Shown: positions 1 through 5,825, counted from the first letter of the stretch. The stretch: DNA of 5,826 nt from DATIHT01 sp035480415 (GCA_035480415.1 DATIHT010000066.1:1-5826), one strand, 5' to 3'. The notes: generated from the letters alone by a model not told the origin. Program-made: numbers and translations.

Positions 1-1
1 A

Positions 2-892
2 ATTCCAGCCTACAACGAAGAAAAGTCTATAGTCAAAACATTGGAATCATTGAAAAACCAAACTTATCAGGGCAAAGTAGAAATAATTGTTGTAGACAAT
101 AATTCTACAGATAATACGGCGCAAATTGCCGAAAAATTAGGCGCAAAAGTAATATTTGAATCCCAAAAAGGTGTCGCGCACGCCAGACAAGCCGGTTTTA
201 TGGCAGCAAAAGGTGACCTTATCGTAACTACAGATTCCGACACCATTCTGCCTCTCAACTGGCTCTCATGGTACGATAACCAGTTTCAAAAAAACCCGAA
301 AGCTGTAATGATTTCAGGCATGTACAACTTTTATGATGGAAGCCTGATTTTAAACTTCGCCAACTGGGCTCTTAACTATTTCTTATTTGTAATCTTTAGC
401 TGGTATTCCGGTGCCAATATGGCAGTCAAAAGAAACGCGTTTAAAACAGTTAACGGCTTCGATACCACCCTTCCACTTTCTGAAGACAGTGACCTCGGTG
501 TAAGATTACGAAAATACGGCAAAGTTTTAAGATTTGCCAACTTCAAAGTCCAAACTTCGGCCAGACGTTTCAACAGCCTTGGATTTTTCGGAGGACTTTG
601 GGATTATTCATACAACTATACGATATTTAAACTGCACATCAAACGTTCAAACGTCAACTTTAGATCCGGTTCCGAGGTCAAAGAACTTGGCAGACTTCCC
701 CGTCTTGCCATTCAGCTTGCTGTTATCGCCGTCGTTCTCTTTTCGCTTTTTGGCGTTATGGAAGTAAAACCGGTCAAAGCAGCAGTTGTTAGAAATCAGC
801 ATAGAATTAAAAATCAAATGCAAAAAGTCGATGTAGACATGATAGACGTAAACTGGCAGCAGGTTAAGAGCTTCAATCATGTCTCCCACTAA
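2..892 (+). CDS. Family 2 glycosyltransferase, membrane-anchored, 5' end cut by window edge
   Basis: This is a GT-A fold glycosyltransferase that would move a sugar from a nucleotide- or lipid-linked donor at the cytoplasmic face of the membrane. The frame is open to the left edge and its first visible residues, IPAYNEEKSI, are the usual N-terminal GT2 strand and loop, so only a few residues are missing. Counting from the first visible residue (296 in view), VVDNNSTDNT carries the nucleotide-binding Asp (about 32), TTDSD is the DXD metal site (D78, D80), GANMAVKR lies at 137-144, and GFD with SEDSD at 152-164 supplies the likely catalytic acidic pair. SARRF (186-190) stands where processive enzymes have QxxRW. 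One clear transmembrane helix lies at about 235-253, followed by a 40-residue basic/polar tail unlike anything I recognise. The stop overlaps the deacetylase start by 14 bp, so the two are probably translationally coupled. Family call is firm; acceptor and donor are unknown. Confidence 0.9.
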   Translation: MPAYNEEKSIVKTLESLKNQTYQGKVEIIVVDNNSTDNTAQIAEKLGAKVIFESQKGVAHARQAGFMAAKGDLIVTTDSDTILPLNWLSWYDNQFQKNPKAVMISGMYNFYDGSLILNFANWALNYFLFVIFSWYSGANMAVKRNAFKTVNGFDTTLPLSEDSDLGVRLRKYGKVLRFANFKVQTSARRFNSLGFFGGLWDYSYNYTIFKLHIKRSNVNFRSGSEVKELGRLPRLAIQLAVIAVVLFSLFGVMEVKPVKAAVVRNQHRIKNQMQKVDVDMIDVNWQQVKSFNHVSH

Positions 893-1496
893 ACGCGTCG
901 CGCTTACCTTCGACGACGGCCCAAACCCGCCATATACGGAACAAATTTTAGATATTTTGAAAAAAGAAGGTATAAGAGCTGCTTTTTTTGTCTGCGGCGC
1001 AAATGTAAAAAGACATCCTGAAACGGTCAAAAGAGAGGCAAAAGAAGGCCACTTGGTTGGCAACCACACCTGGTCTCATTTAAGATTAAAAACTTATACC
1101 GGCATGATTTATGACGAAACCCAACAAACACAAAAGCTGCTCGAAAAAACGATAGGAGTTAAGCAAAAAATCTTCCGTTCCCCTTACTTTATGGCACCAG
1201 CGTGGGTGAAGAATAGACTTAAAAACCAGGGTTTCAAAATCTATGGTGGAATTGTCGGTAGCGATTGGGTAATACAAAATAGCCCAGAAACAATTGCCAG
1301 GAACATTTTAAAAAAGACCAAAGATGAAACAATAATAGTTTTGCACGACGGCCAGGACATAACCGAAGGCGCAGACAGATCCCAAACCGTAAAGGCATTA
1401 CCAATAATCATCAACCAGCTAAAAAAACAGGGCTATCAGTTTGTCCCACTCGACCAAATCCAGAACCCTGCCGACGCTTATTTTTCCTCGCACTAA
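879..1496 (+). CDS. Polysaccharide deacetylase (NodB homology domain, carbohydrate esterase 4)
   Basis: A metal-dependent deacetylase that removes N- or O-acyl groups from a glycan or a lipid-linked sugar. The 205 residues are essentially one bare NodB domain with all five CE4 motifs: TFDDGP (catalytic base D12, metal ligand D13), HTWSH (metal ligands H63 and H67), RSPYF (R100), SDW (D129-W130) and LHDG (H156, D157). It should therefore be active. There is no signal peptide or membrane segment, and the TFDDGP motif begins only ten residues from the start. This contrasts with exported chitin or peptidoglycan deacetylases and points to a cytoplasmic or membrane-face substrate. The ATG at 879 is chosen because an in-frame TAA at 849-851 leaves no earlier ATG, GTG or TTG. 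It overlaps the glycosyltransferase stop, and no strong Shine-Dalgarno is present, consistent with coupling. The pairing recalls NodC/NodB, IcaA/IcaB or ArnC/ArnD; which of these applies cannot be decided here. Confidence 0.93.
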   Translation: MSPTKRVALTFDDGPNPPYTEQILDILKKEGIRAAFFVCGANVKRHPETVKREAKEGHLVGNHTWSHLRLKTYTGMIYDETQQTQKLLEKTIGVKQKIFRSPYFMAPAWVKNRLKNQGFKIYGGIVGSDWVIQNSPETIARNILKKTKDETIIVLHDGQDITEGADRSQTVKALPIIINQLKKQGYQFVPLDQIQNPADAYFSSH

Positions 1497-1508
1497 AATC
1501 ATTATAGG

Positions 1509-1537
1509 TTGACTAAATCTCTCAAATTGAGTATTAT
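1509..1537 (+). promoter_or_regulatory. Sigma-70-type promoter driving the 139-aa gene
   Basis: TTGACT (1509-1514) and TATTAT (1532-1537) are separated by exactly 17 bp in the gap after the deacetylase. The predicted transcription start, 6-8 nt past the -10 box, falls at about 1543-1546, on or within three bases of the ATG at 1546. The gene would then be expressed separately from the glycosyltransferase/deacetylase pair, probably as a leaderless message. The prediction rests on consensus match and spacing only. Confidence 0.6.
1521..1531. promoter_or_regulatory. Short inverted repeat inside the promoter spacer (possible operator)
   Basis: CTCAA-A-TTGAG is a perfect 5-bp dyad with a single central base, lying wholly between the -35 and -10 boxes and ending one base before the -10. 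A repressor bound here would block polymerase. An 11-bp dyad this short can arise by chance in AT-rich DNA, so this is only a candidate operator. Confidence 0.2.
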
Positions 1538-1545
1538 TCACAACG

Positions 1546-1965
1546 ATGATTGACAGATTTAGTCCTAAAGATCGGCAAGTTGTTGAGGCCGCTACAAGAA
1601 ATCTCGATTACGCCAACGCAAAATTGCGCTCTACAGCTCCAGAAACTATAAAAAGGCCTACCAATTTAGCAAAAAGAACTTATTTTAAGGTTGGGTCAGT
1701 AACCGTTGGTAACGGCATAGGCTTGGGTTTAATATGGCCCGAATTTCCAACTAGCAGAATATACGCTGATCAAAACGGTGTATCCATTTGGCACAAAGAA
1801 GACGCGCAACAATTTGCTTTTTATACTGGTAAATTCATAGAAGCACCACTAACGACTGAACTTATTGTTGATATGTGGAGCAAAGGTCAAGCACGTTCAT
1901 TAATTAGATCTTTTGCTCAAATTGACTTTAACAAAATCGACAACAAGCTTTCTAAAACAAGTTAA
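1546..1965 (+). CDS. Hypothetical protein, 139 aa, unrecognised
   Basis: I do not recognise this protein. It is soluble-looking, rich in Lys/Arg, has no cysteine, and shows no signal peptide or convincing membrane helix. The N-terminal 30 residues look helical and charged. The middle, about 46-95, has alternating hydrophobic residues with a glycine-rich stretch (VGNGIGLGLIW, 54-64) and probably forms beta strands. The C-terminal 35 residues look helical again (ELIVDMWSKGQARSLIRSF). ATG 1546 is the only plausible start because an in-frame TGA lies at 1528-1530 with no other start codon between. There is no Shine-Dalgarno, which fits the promoter placing the transcript start next to the ATG. 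The next gene begins 12 bp downstream, so the two are likely co-transcribed. The evidence for coding is an uninterrupted frame, a matching promoter and tight spacing, not homology. Confidence 0.7.
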   Translation: MIDRFSPKDRQVVEAATRNLDYANAKLRSTAPETIKRPTNLAKRTYFKVGSVTVGNGIGLGLIWPEFPTSRIYADQNGVSIWHKEDAQQFAFYTGKFIEAPLTTELIVDMWSKGQARSLIRSFAQIDFNKIDNKLSKTS

Positions 1966-1977
1966 GAAATCTTCTAT

Positions 1978-2574
1978 ATGGAACGCACAGAGGCACTTAA
2001 AAAATTCGCAATAGTAGCCGGTGTTGCCAGCGCTGCCTGGTACACCAAAAGCCTGCTGGATGAAAGACAGATGCCAACACCAATCTGGCGATACAGATCT
2101 AATCCGCCGCACACTGCAGACTGGGACGTGGCAGTCAGAACAGCAAGTAATCCCCTCATGCAAATACTAGCAGACGAAGTCGTTCCCCATCCATGGGACT
2201 TAGCAAGAGAAGAAATTAAACCGGAATATAAAGGCACGCAAATAGGCGCAAACCCAAAGGCAATCAAAAGAGACGGCAGCATTATAAAAGACGCTTTGAT
2301 AGATACCAGATTTGGGTGGCAGGATGCATACGTTTTGGGAATTGAACCCAGCCAAGATTCAACTGGATGGCATTTTGCCTTCACTGCACCGGGTGATGAA
2401 AAAATAACCAGATGCCGCATCATCATCCCTTCGGGAGAAAAAATAAGAATACTGATGGGTAGCGAGCCTGTAATAGTCTACACACTGGACACAGACGGCA
2501 ACGAACTGCAATCAACCCTAGAAGGCCCGCTAAACAGACGCAGTTCGCAATTTAAAAGATTAAGGTTATTCTAA
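1978..2574 (+). CDS. Hypothetical membrane-anchored protein, 198 aa, unrecognised
   Basis: I do not recognise a family. The N-terminus has a charged stretch (ERTEALKK) followed by a hydrophobic helix at about 10-27 (FAIVAGVASAAWYTKSLL). This could be a signal anchor with the rest outside, or a weak tail inside; there is no cleavage site or lipobox cysteine. The remaining 170 residues are polar, rich in Trp and Pro (PIWRYRSNPPH, VVPHPWD), with a beta-looking C-terminal part around 115-172 (WQDAYVLGIEP, WHFAFTAPGDE, CRIIIPSGEKIRILM, PVIVYTLDTDG) and a basic end (NRRSSQFKRLRLF). It has one cysteine (about 146). The start at 1978 is 12 bp after the preceding stop with only a weak AAGAAA upstream, suggesting read-through translation from the 139-aa gene. 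Its stop codon directly abuts the stop of the converging gene. A single cell-surface beta domain is a guess. Confidence 0.72.
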   Translation: MERTEALKKFAIVAGVASAAWYTKSLLDERQMPTPIWRYRSNPPHTADWDVAVRTASNPLMQILADEVVPHPWDLAREEIKPEYKGTQIGANPKAIKRDGSIIKDALIDTRFGWQDAYVLGIEPSQDSTGWHFAFTAPGDEKITRCRIIIPSGEKIRILMGSEPVIVYTLDTDGNELQSTLEGPLNRRSSQFKRLRLF

Positions 2575-4254
2575 TTATCTTCTCAAAATAGTCTCAACTA
2601 GGCCTTTTTTTAAATGTACCTTTACAATCGCAAGCGTAATAGAAAGTAGCTTTGCGTCGCTTTCATAAAGAAGATACCTGGGCTCCCAAGAAGGTTTAAA
2701 TTTCGCCTTAAACTTAAATAGTGAACGGTAATTATAAAACTGATTAAGATTGTTAAAAATGAAGCTAGTAGTCTTATTGGTAAATCTTTTCACCTCTTCC
2801 GGTTCAACATCAGCCAAAGGTGCAAGTCCCAAACTTATCTCATCCACACCTTTATTTTTAAAATAAAATATACTTTCGGCAATTGCAGCTTCCATTAAGC
2901 CATTCATTATTTTTCCACTTTTGAGCATAAGATCCAACGCGTATCCTTTTTTCTGCTTATACGGATAAAAAGTAAATGCGGCAGCTAAATTATGATTTGC
3001 ATCGTATGCAGCGAGTAAATAAGCTTCAGGATCGTGTGGAAGCGGAAAGTAATCTGAAGAAAATGTTAATGCGGAAGTCTTACGCGAAAAAAGCCACTGT
3101 TCACGCAGTATCCTAAAACGAATATTCACAGCCTGCGGAATGGAATTAAGACTATACCATTTGTAATAAATGCCTTCTCTTTTTGCCCTCGTTACTCCAT
3201 GTCTTACATCTTCAATCTCTCTTCCTTCCAGCGAGAAATTATCGGTTTTGACAACAGCATCCTCCCCTATTTTCAATGATTTAAATCGGTAATTTAAGTT
3301 TGAATTCTCAAAAAGTTGCTTACATTTTAAAGTCACGGCAAGAAATACCGGCGTCAACCCATTTTTGTGCATATCAGAAACAAAACTTTCCACCAATTGT
3401 TTAATTTCTAAATCAGAAGAACCAACCGGATCTCCTAAAACTACAGCAACGGTTGATGCTATTTTAAAAGGAATAAAAGCATTCCCGCCTGGGGAAAAAT
3501 ACAATTGTTTATCATTCATCAAGCCAATGTACGACACCGGATTTCGAGAATATTTCAAAATTAAATCTCTGGCATATTTTGTTTGCTGCTGTGTTCTCGT
3601 TTTTGAAAAAACATCCGGCAGATAAAAATTTGCAAAAAATAAAATCAAAATACCAACACCTACAGTAGAAATTGAACCTTCAAACCACTGCGCTTTATGG
3701 GTTCTTGGAACAAGCTGATCTGCGCCCACTCCCAAAATAGAATATTCATACTCCTTAACAATAATTGGTAATGTTGGCTTTAAATTAAACTGATTTTTCA
3801 AAATGAAAAATCCCAATAAAGAATAAATTAGCAAAAAAAGCAAAATTACTACTGTGGTTTTTACTCCTTCGATAATTTTTGCCGTACTGCTTTCAACATA
3901 AAATTCCCCTCGGGACATAAAAAGTGCCAACGACACAACCACGCTAATAATGGCTTCTCCAAAATCAAATCCTTTAACCAAATGCAAAATAGAGGAAAAA
4001 ACAAGAATCACCAGGCTAAAAAACCAGGCTCTTTTTTTACGGTCGAAAATGCCCTTAGAAAGAAAGATTAAGAAGAAACCGGCAATAATTGTCGCCGAAC
4101 TGGAAAAGTTCAAAATCTCCAAAGGAATAACCACGTCAAACAAATTAGTCCGAATCAAGGAAAGAGGAGAAAAAGTGGATGTGATATTAAGTACACCCGC
4201 AAAAAGAACTAAAACAGCAATTAAACCAACAATACTGCTTCTTAAATTTTTCAC
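2575..4254 (-). CDS. MprF/LysX-like protein: membrane domain plus aminoacyl-phosphatidylglycerol synthase (DUF2156) domain
   Basis: Probable transferase of an amino acid, classically lysine, from aminoacyl-tRNA to phosphatidylglycerol, giving a cationic membrane lipid. Of 559 residues, about 1-216 hold some six hydrophobic segments (near 5-24, 46-68, 77-94, 98-114, 132-152, 195-214). Residues 225-535 match the MprF catalytic domain: GDPVG at 274-278, KIGEDA at 328-333, YALDLM at 438-443 with MNGLMEA, LGLAPL at 475-480, and the characteristic end FKAKFKPSWEPRYLLY at 515-530. Full MprF has about 14 membrane helices; this shorter architecture resembles the front part of mycobacterial LysX without its lysyl-tRNA synthetase. 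Flippase activity is therefore doubtful. Lysine versus alanine cannot be told. The start is GTG (4254-4252), 4 bp after the ATPase stop, with AAGGG nine bases upstream; the gene is the last in the minus-strand operon and ends exactly against the opposing gene. Confidence 0.88.
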   Translation of the reverse strand: MKNLRSSIVGLIAVLVLFAGVLNITSTFSPLSLIRTNLFDVVIPLEILNFSSSATIIAGFFLIFLSKGIFDRKKRAWFFSLVILVFSSILHLVKGFDFGEAIISVVVSLALFMSRGEFYVESSTAKIIEGVKTTVVILLFLLIYSLLGFFILKNQFNLKPTLPIIVKEYEYSILGVGADQLVPRTHKAQWFEGSISTVGVGILILFFANFYLPDVFSKTRTQQQTKYARDLILKYSRNPVSYIGLMNDKQLYFSPGGNAFIPFKIASTVAVVLGDPVGSSDLEIKQLVESFVSDMHKNGLTPVFLAVTLKCKQLFENSNLNYRFKSLKIGEDAVVKTDNFSLEGREIEDVRHGVTRAKREGIYYKWYSLNSIPQAVNIRFRILREQWLFSRKTSALTFSSDYFPLPHDPEAYLLAAYDANHNLAAAFTFYPYKQKKGYALDLMLKSGKIMNGLMEAAIAESIFYFKNKGVDEISLGLAPLADVEPEEVKRFTNKTTSFIFNNLNQFYNYRSLFKFKAKFKPSWEPRYLLYESDAKLLSITLAIVKVHLKKGLVETILRR

Positions 4255-4258
4255 AAAA

Positions 4259-5008
4259 CTAAACCCTTACCATCGCAGTCAACTTATCTACCAAATCGTA
4301 AAATTCTTGTGTTCGTTTGTTTCTTGGCCGCTTTAGCTTAATCTCAACGGTATCTTCTACTTTTCCTGGCCTTGGAGAAAAAACCACTACCCTATCTGCC
4401 ATTTCTACAGCTTCTTCTACCAAATGTGTAACCATAACAACCGTCATTTTGCGCTTTTGCCAAATAGAAAGCAGATCTGCCCTTAGAGTCTCCGCTGTAA
4501 AGGCGTCAAGGGCGCTAAACGGCTCATCGCACAAAAGCAACTTCGGAGAAACGGCAAGTGCCCTTGCAATACCCACACGTTGCTTCATTCCACCGGACAG
4601 TTCTTTAGAATGTTTATTTTCAAATCCCAAAAGTCCAACTTCTTTTACCAACTCTCCAACGATTTTATTAGTCTCGCCTTTTGCGTCGCCTCGCATTTTT
4701 AAACCAAATGCAATATTTTCCCAAACAGTCATCCATGGAAAAAGAGCAAAATGCTGAAAAACCATTGCAGCTTTCATATCGCCTGCCAAAACTCTCTCGC
4801 CGTCAAAATCCACTTCCCCGGAATTTTGAACTTCTAGCCCGGCGATAATTCGCAGCAGCGTAGATTTTCCACAACCAGAAGGCCCTACCAAAGCAACAAA
4901 CTCACCGTCTGCAACTTCAAAAGAAACATCAGAAACTGCAAGCAGATTATGGTCATCCACAACAAAGCTTTTAGAGACATTGATGATTTTTAGAAATGAA
5001 TCTTTCAT
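4259..5008 (-). CDS. ABC transporter ATP-binding protein, NitT/TauT (SsuB/TauB) type
   Basis: The ATPase that powers the importer whose permease is the preceding gene. In 249 residues it has every ABC motif: Walker A GPSGCGKST (42-50), Q-loop FQHFALFPWMTVWENI with Q85, signature LSGGMKQR (137-144), Walker B LLLCDEP (157-163, catalytic E162), D-loop SALDA and H-loop H195 in VTHLVEEA. The FPWMTVWENIAFGL stretch and the SPRPGKVEDTVEIKLKRPR tail are typical of the nitrate/sulfonate/taurine/bicarbonate subgroup. The protein is cytoplasmic and binds the EAA loop of the permease. ATG 5008 is the only possible start: the frame closes at an in-frame TGA (5041-5039) with no other start codon between. 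Unusually there is no Shine-Dalgarno; a hairpin and repeat array sit there instead. The stop is TAG, 4 bp before the MprF-like gene. The substrate cannot be inferred. Confidence 0.95.
   Translation of the reverse strand: MKDSFLKIINVSKSFVVDDHNLLAVSDVSFEVADGEFVALVGPSGCGKSTLLRIIAGLEVQNSGEVDFDGERVLAGDMKAAMVFQHFALFPWMTVWENIAFGLKMRGDAKGETNKIVGELVKEVGLLGFENKHSKELSGGMKQRVGIARALAVSPKLLLCDEPFSALDAFTAETLRADLLSIWQKRKMTVVMVTHLVEEAVEMADRVVVFSPRPGKVEDTVEIKLKRPRNKRTQEFYDLVDKLTAMVRV
4264..4268 (-). promoter_or_regulatory. Shine-Dalgarno candidate for the GTG-started MprF-like gene
   Basis: On the minus strand AAGGG lies nine bases before the GTG at 4254, inside the last codons of the ATPase gene. It supports GTG 4254 as the start and coupling to ATPase translation. 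It is a partial match only. Confidence 0.45.
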
Positions 5009-5012
5009 AATT

Positions 5013-5123
5013 TCAGAACACTCTGAAAACTCAGAGTGTCAGTGATTCAGATTATCAGATATATCAGACTTTCTGACATTTCTGATCTTCCGACTTTCTG
5101 AGTATTCTGAGTTTTCTGATTTA
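5013..5123. repeat. Tandem array of 8-9 bp TCWGA units filling the permease-ATPase spacer
   Basis: Thirteen units begin at 5013, 5022, 5031, 5039, 5047, 5055, 5064, 5072, 5081, 5089, 5097, 5106 and 5115, each TCWGA plus 3-4 variable, mostly A/T-rich bases. Eleven cores are exact and two are one-base variants (TCAGT at 5039, TCCGA at 5089). The first seven units are TCAGA type, except the one at 5022 which is TCTGA; from 5072 the cores are TCTGA type. Because these are reverse complements, the array is quasi-palindromic around 5070. It runs from the permease stop codon, which lies inside the last unit, to five bases before the ATPase start. It is not CRISPR: units and spacers are far too short. 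Confidence 0.88.
5018..5039 (-). other. Perfect 9-bp hairpin just upstream of the ATPase start codon
   Basis: ACACTCTGA and TCAGAGTGT are perfect reverse complements separated by a 4-base loop (AAAC on the plus strand, GTTT in the transcript). The stem ends nine bases before the ATPase ATG and lies inside the repeat array. In the minus-strand mRNA it occupies the position of a ribosome-binding site. It has no following U-run, so it is not a standard intrinsic terminator. A role in mRNA stability, processing or translation control is inference. Confidence 0.6.
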
Positions 5124-5825
5124 GTCTTCATTCGAAAATTGTGTAGATTTTTTTAGAAGTGGCAACCAAATTAACTTATTTAGGAAAAAGACGAAGAAAA
5201 GAAGCGCGATAATTCCAAACGCCAAAACTTTTCCGTTGCCCGCCTTAGAAGCATTAGAAAGAAACGCCCCGATACCGGTTGATATTCCAATAATTTCCGC
5301 ACCGATAATGGCATCCCATGCCTCTCCCCAACCGATAATCGAACCTGTAACAATTGCCGGAAACAGGGCAGGCAGTAAAAAATGCCATATTCGTTTTATT
5401 CCAATTGCTCCAAAAATCGTGGCTGCCTCGCTAGTATCGCCCCTCATATTTTTTATACCGGAAATGATATTAAACAAAACTGGCCAGATAATCGTAATTA
5501 CCAAAAAAACGATAGCCGTTAAGCTGGAAGCCCCAAACCATAAGGTTGCAATTGGTAAAATCGCAAAACTTGGAAAAGATTGCAATACGTCCAAAATAGG
5601 CAGAAAAATATCTTCAACCAAAGGATTTCTGGTAACCAAAATCGCCAAAAAAACGGAAATAAAAAGTGAGATAAAGTAGGCAATCACTACCCTATATAAG
5701 GAAGCTAAAAGATCGAAAATCAAAATACCTGGTGCAACCTTTAAAACATGCATAAAAACGAACAGGATAATGGTGGCAAAAAGTGAAATACCTATCGTTA
5801 AAGCAAGTTGAAACCTGCGCCTGTA
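5121..5825 (-). CDS. ABC transporter permease, NitT/TauT (SsuC/TauC) type, 5' end cut by window edge
   Basis: Membrane subunit of a binding-protein-dependent importer, paired with the ATPase encoded next. The frame is open to the right edge, with 234 residues visible starting YRRRFQLALT. An internal Met (5753) would make a shorter 210-residue protein, but the 24 codons before it encode a good first membrane helix (LALTIGISLFATIILFVF), so the true start lies beyond the window. About six hydrophobic segments are visible. The EAA coupling loop is well preserved at 133-152 (EAATIFG, nine residues, then FLLP), the site that docks on the ATPase. The ending, LNKLIWLPLLKKS, recalls the ends of membrane domains in large fused two-domain permeases of this family, so this may be the second half of a fusion. 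The stop TAA lies inside the repeat array that separates it from the ATPase. No binding protein is in view. Confidence 0.9.
   Translation of the reverse strand, partial: YRRRFQLALTIGISLFATIILFVFMHVLKVAPGILIFDLLASLYRVVIAYFISLFISVFLAILVTRNPLVEDIFLPILDVLQSFPSFAILPIATLWFGASSLTAIVFLVITIIWPVLFNIISGIKNMRGDTSEAATIFGAIGIKRIWHFLLPALFPAIVTGSIIGWGEAWDAIIGAEIIGISTGIGAFLSNASKAGNGKVLAFGIIALLFFVFFLNKLIWLPLLKKSTQFSNED

Noticed and set aside
41..43. TTG as the start of the glycosyltransferase
   Set aside because: The codons before it encode the conserved GT2 opening IPAYNEE in the same frame up to the window edge, so the gene starts outside.
647..1069. Antisense open frame of 140 codons across the glycosyltransferase/deacetylase junction
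   Set aside because: It lies opposite two strongly supported genes, has no start signal and resembles no protein family.
1974..2426. Antisense open frame of 150 codons opposite the 198-aa gene
   Set aside because: The plus frame has tight spacing after its neighbour and a sensible anchor-plus-domain composition. The antisense frame is low in charged residues, rich in Ser/Cys and has no start signal. Since the plus protein is also unrecognised, this is a preference, not proof.
2598..2611. GGCC followed by seven T as a terminator for the plus-strand block
   Set aside because: No adjacent stem pairs with it; the nearest complementary bases (2522-2527) are over 70 bp away. The T-run encodes lysines in the MprF-like gene.
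5013..5123. CRISPR array or Rho-independent terminator in the permease-ATPase spacer
   Set aside because: Repeat units of 8-9 bp with 3-4 bp variable parts are too short for CRISPR, and the hairpin has no U-run after it on either strand.
5751..5753. ATG as the start of the permease
   Set aside because: The in-frame codons upstream encode a good first membrane helix and remain open to the window edge.
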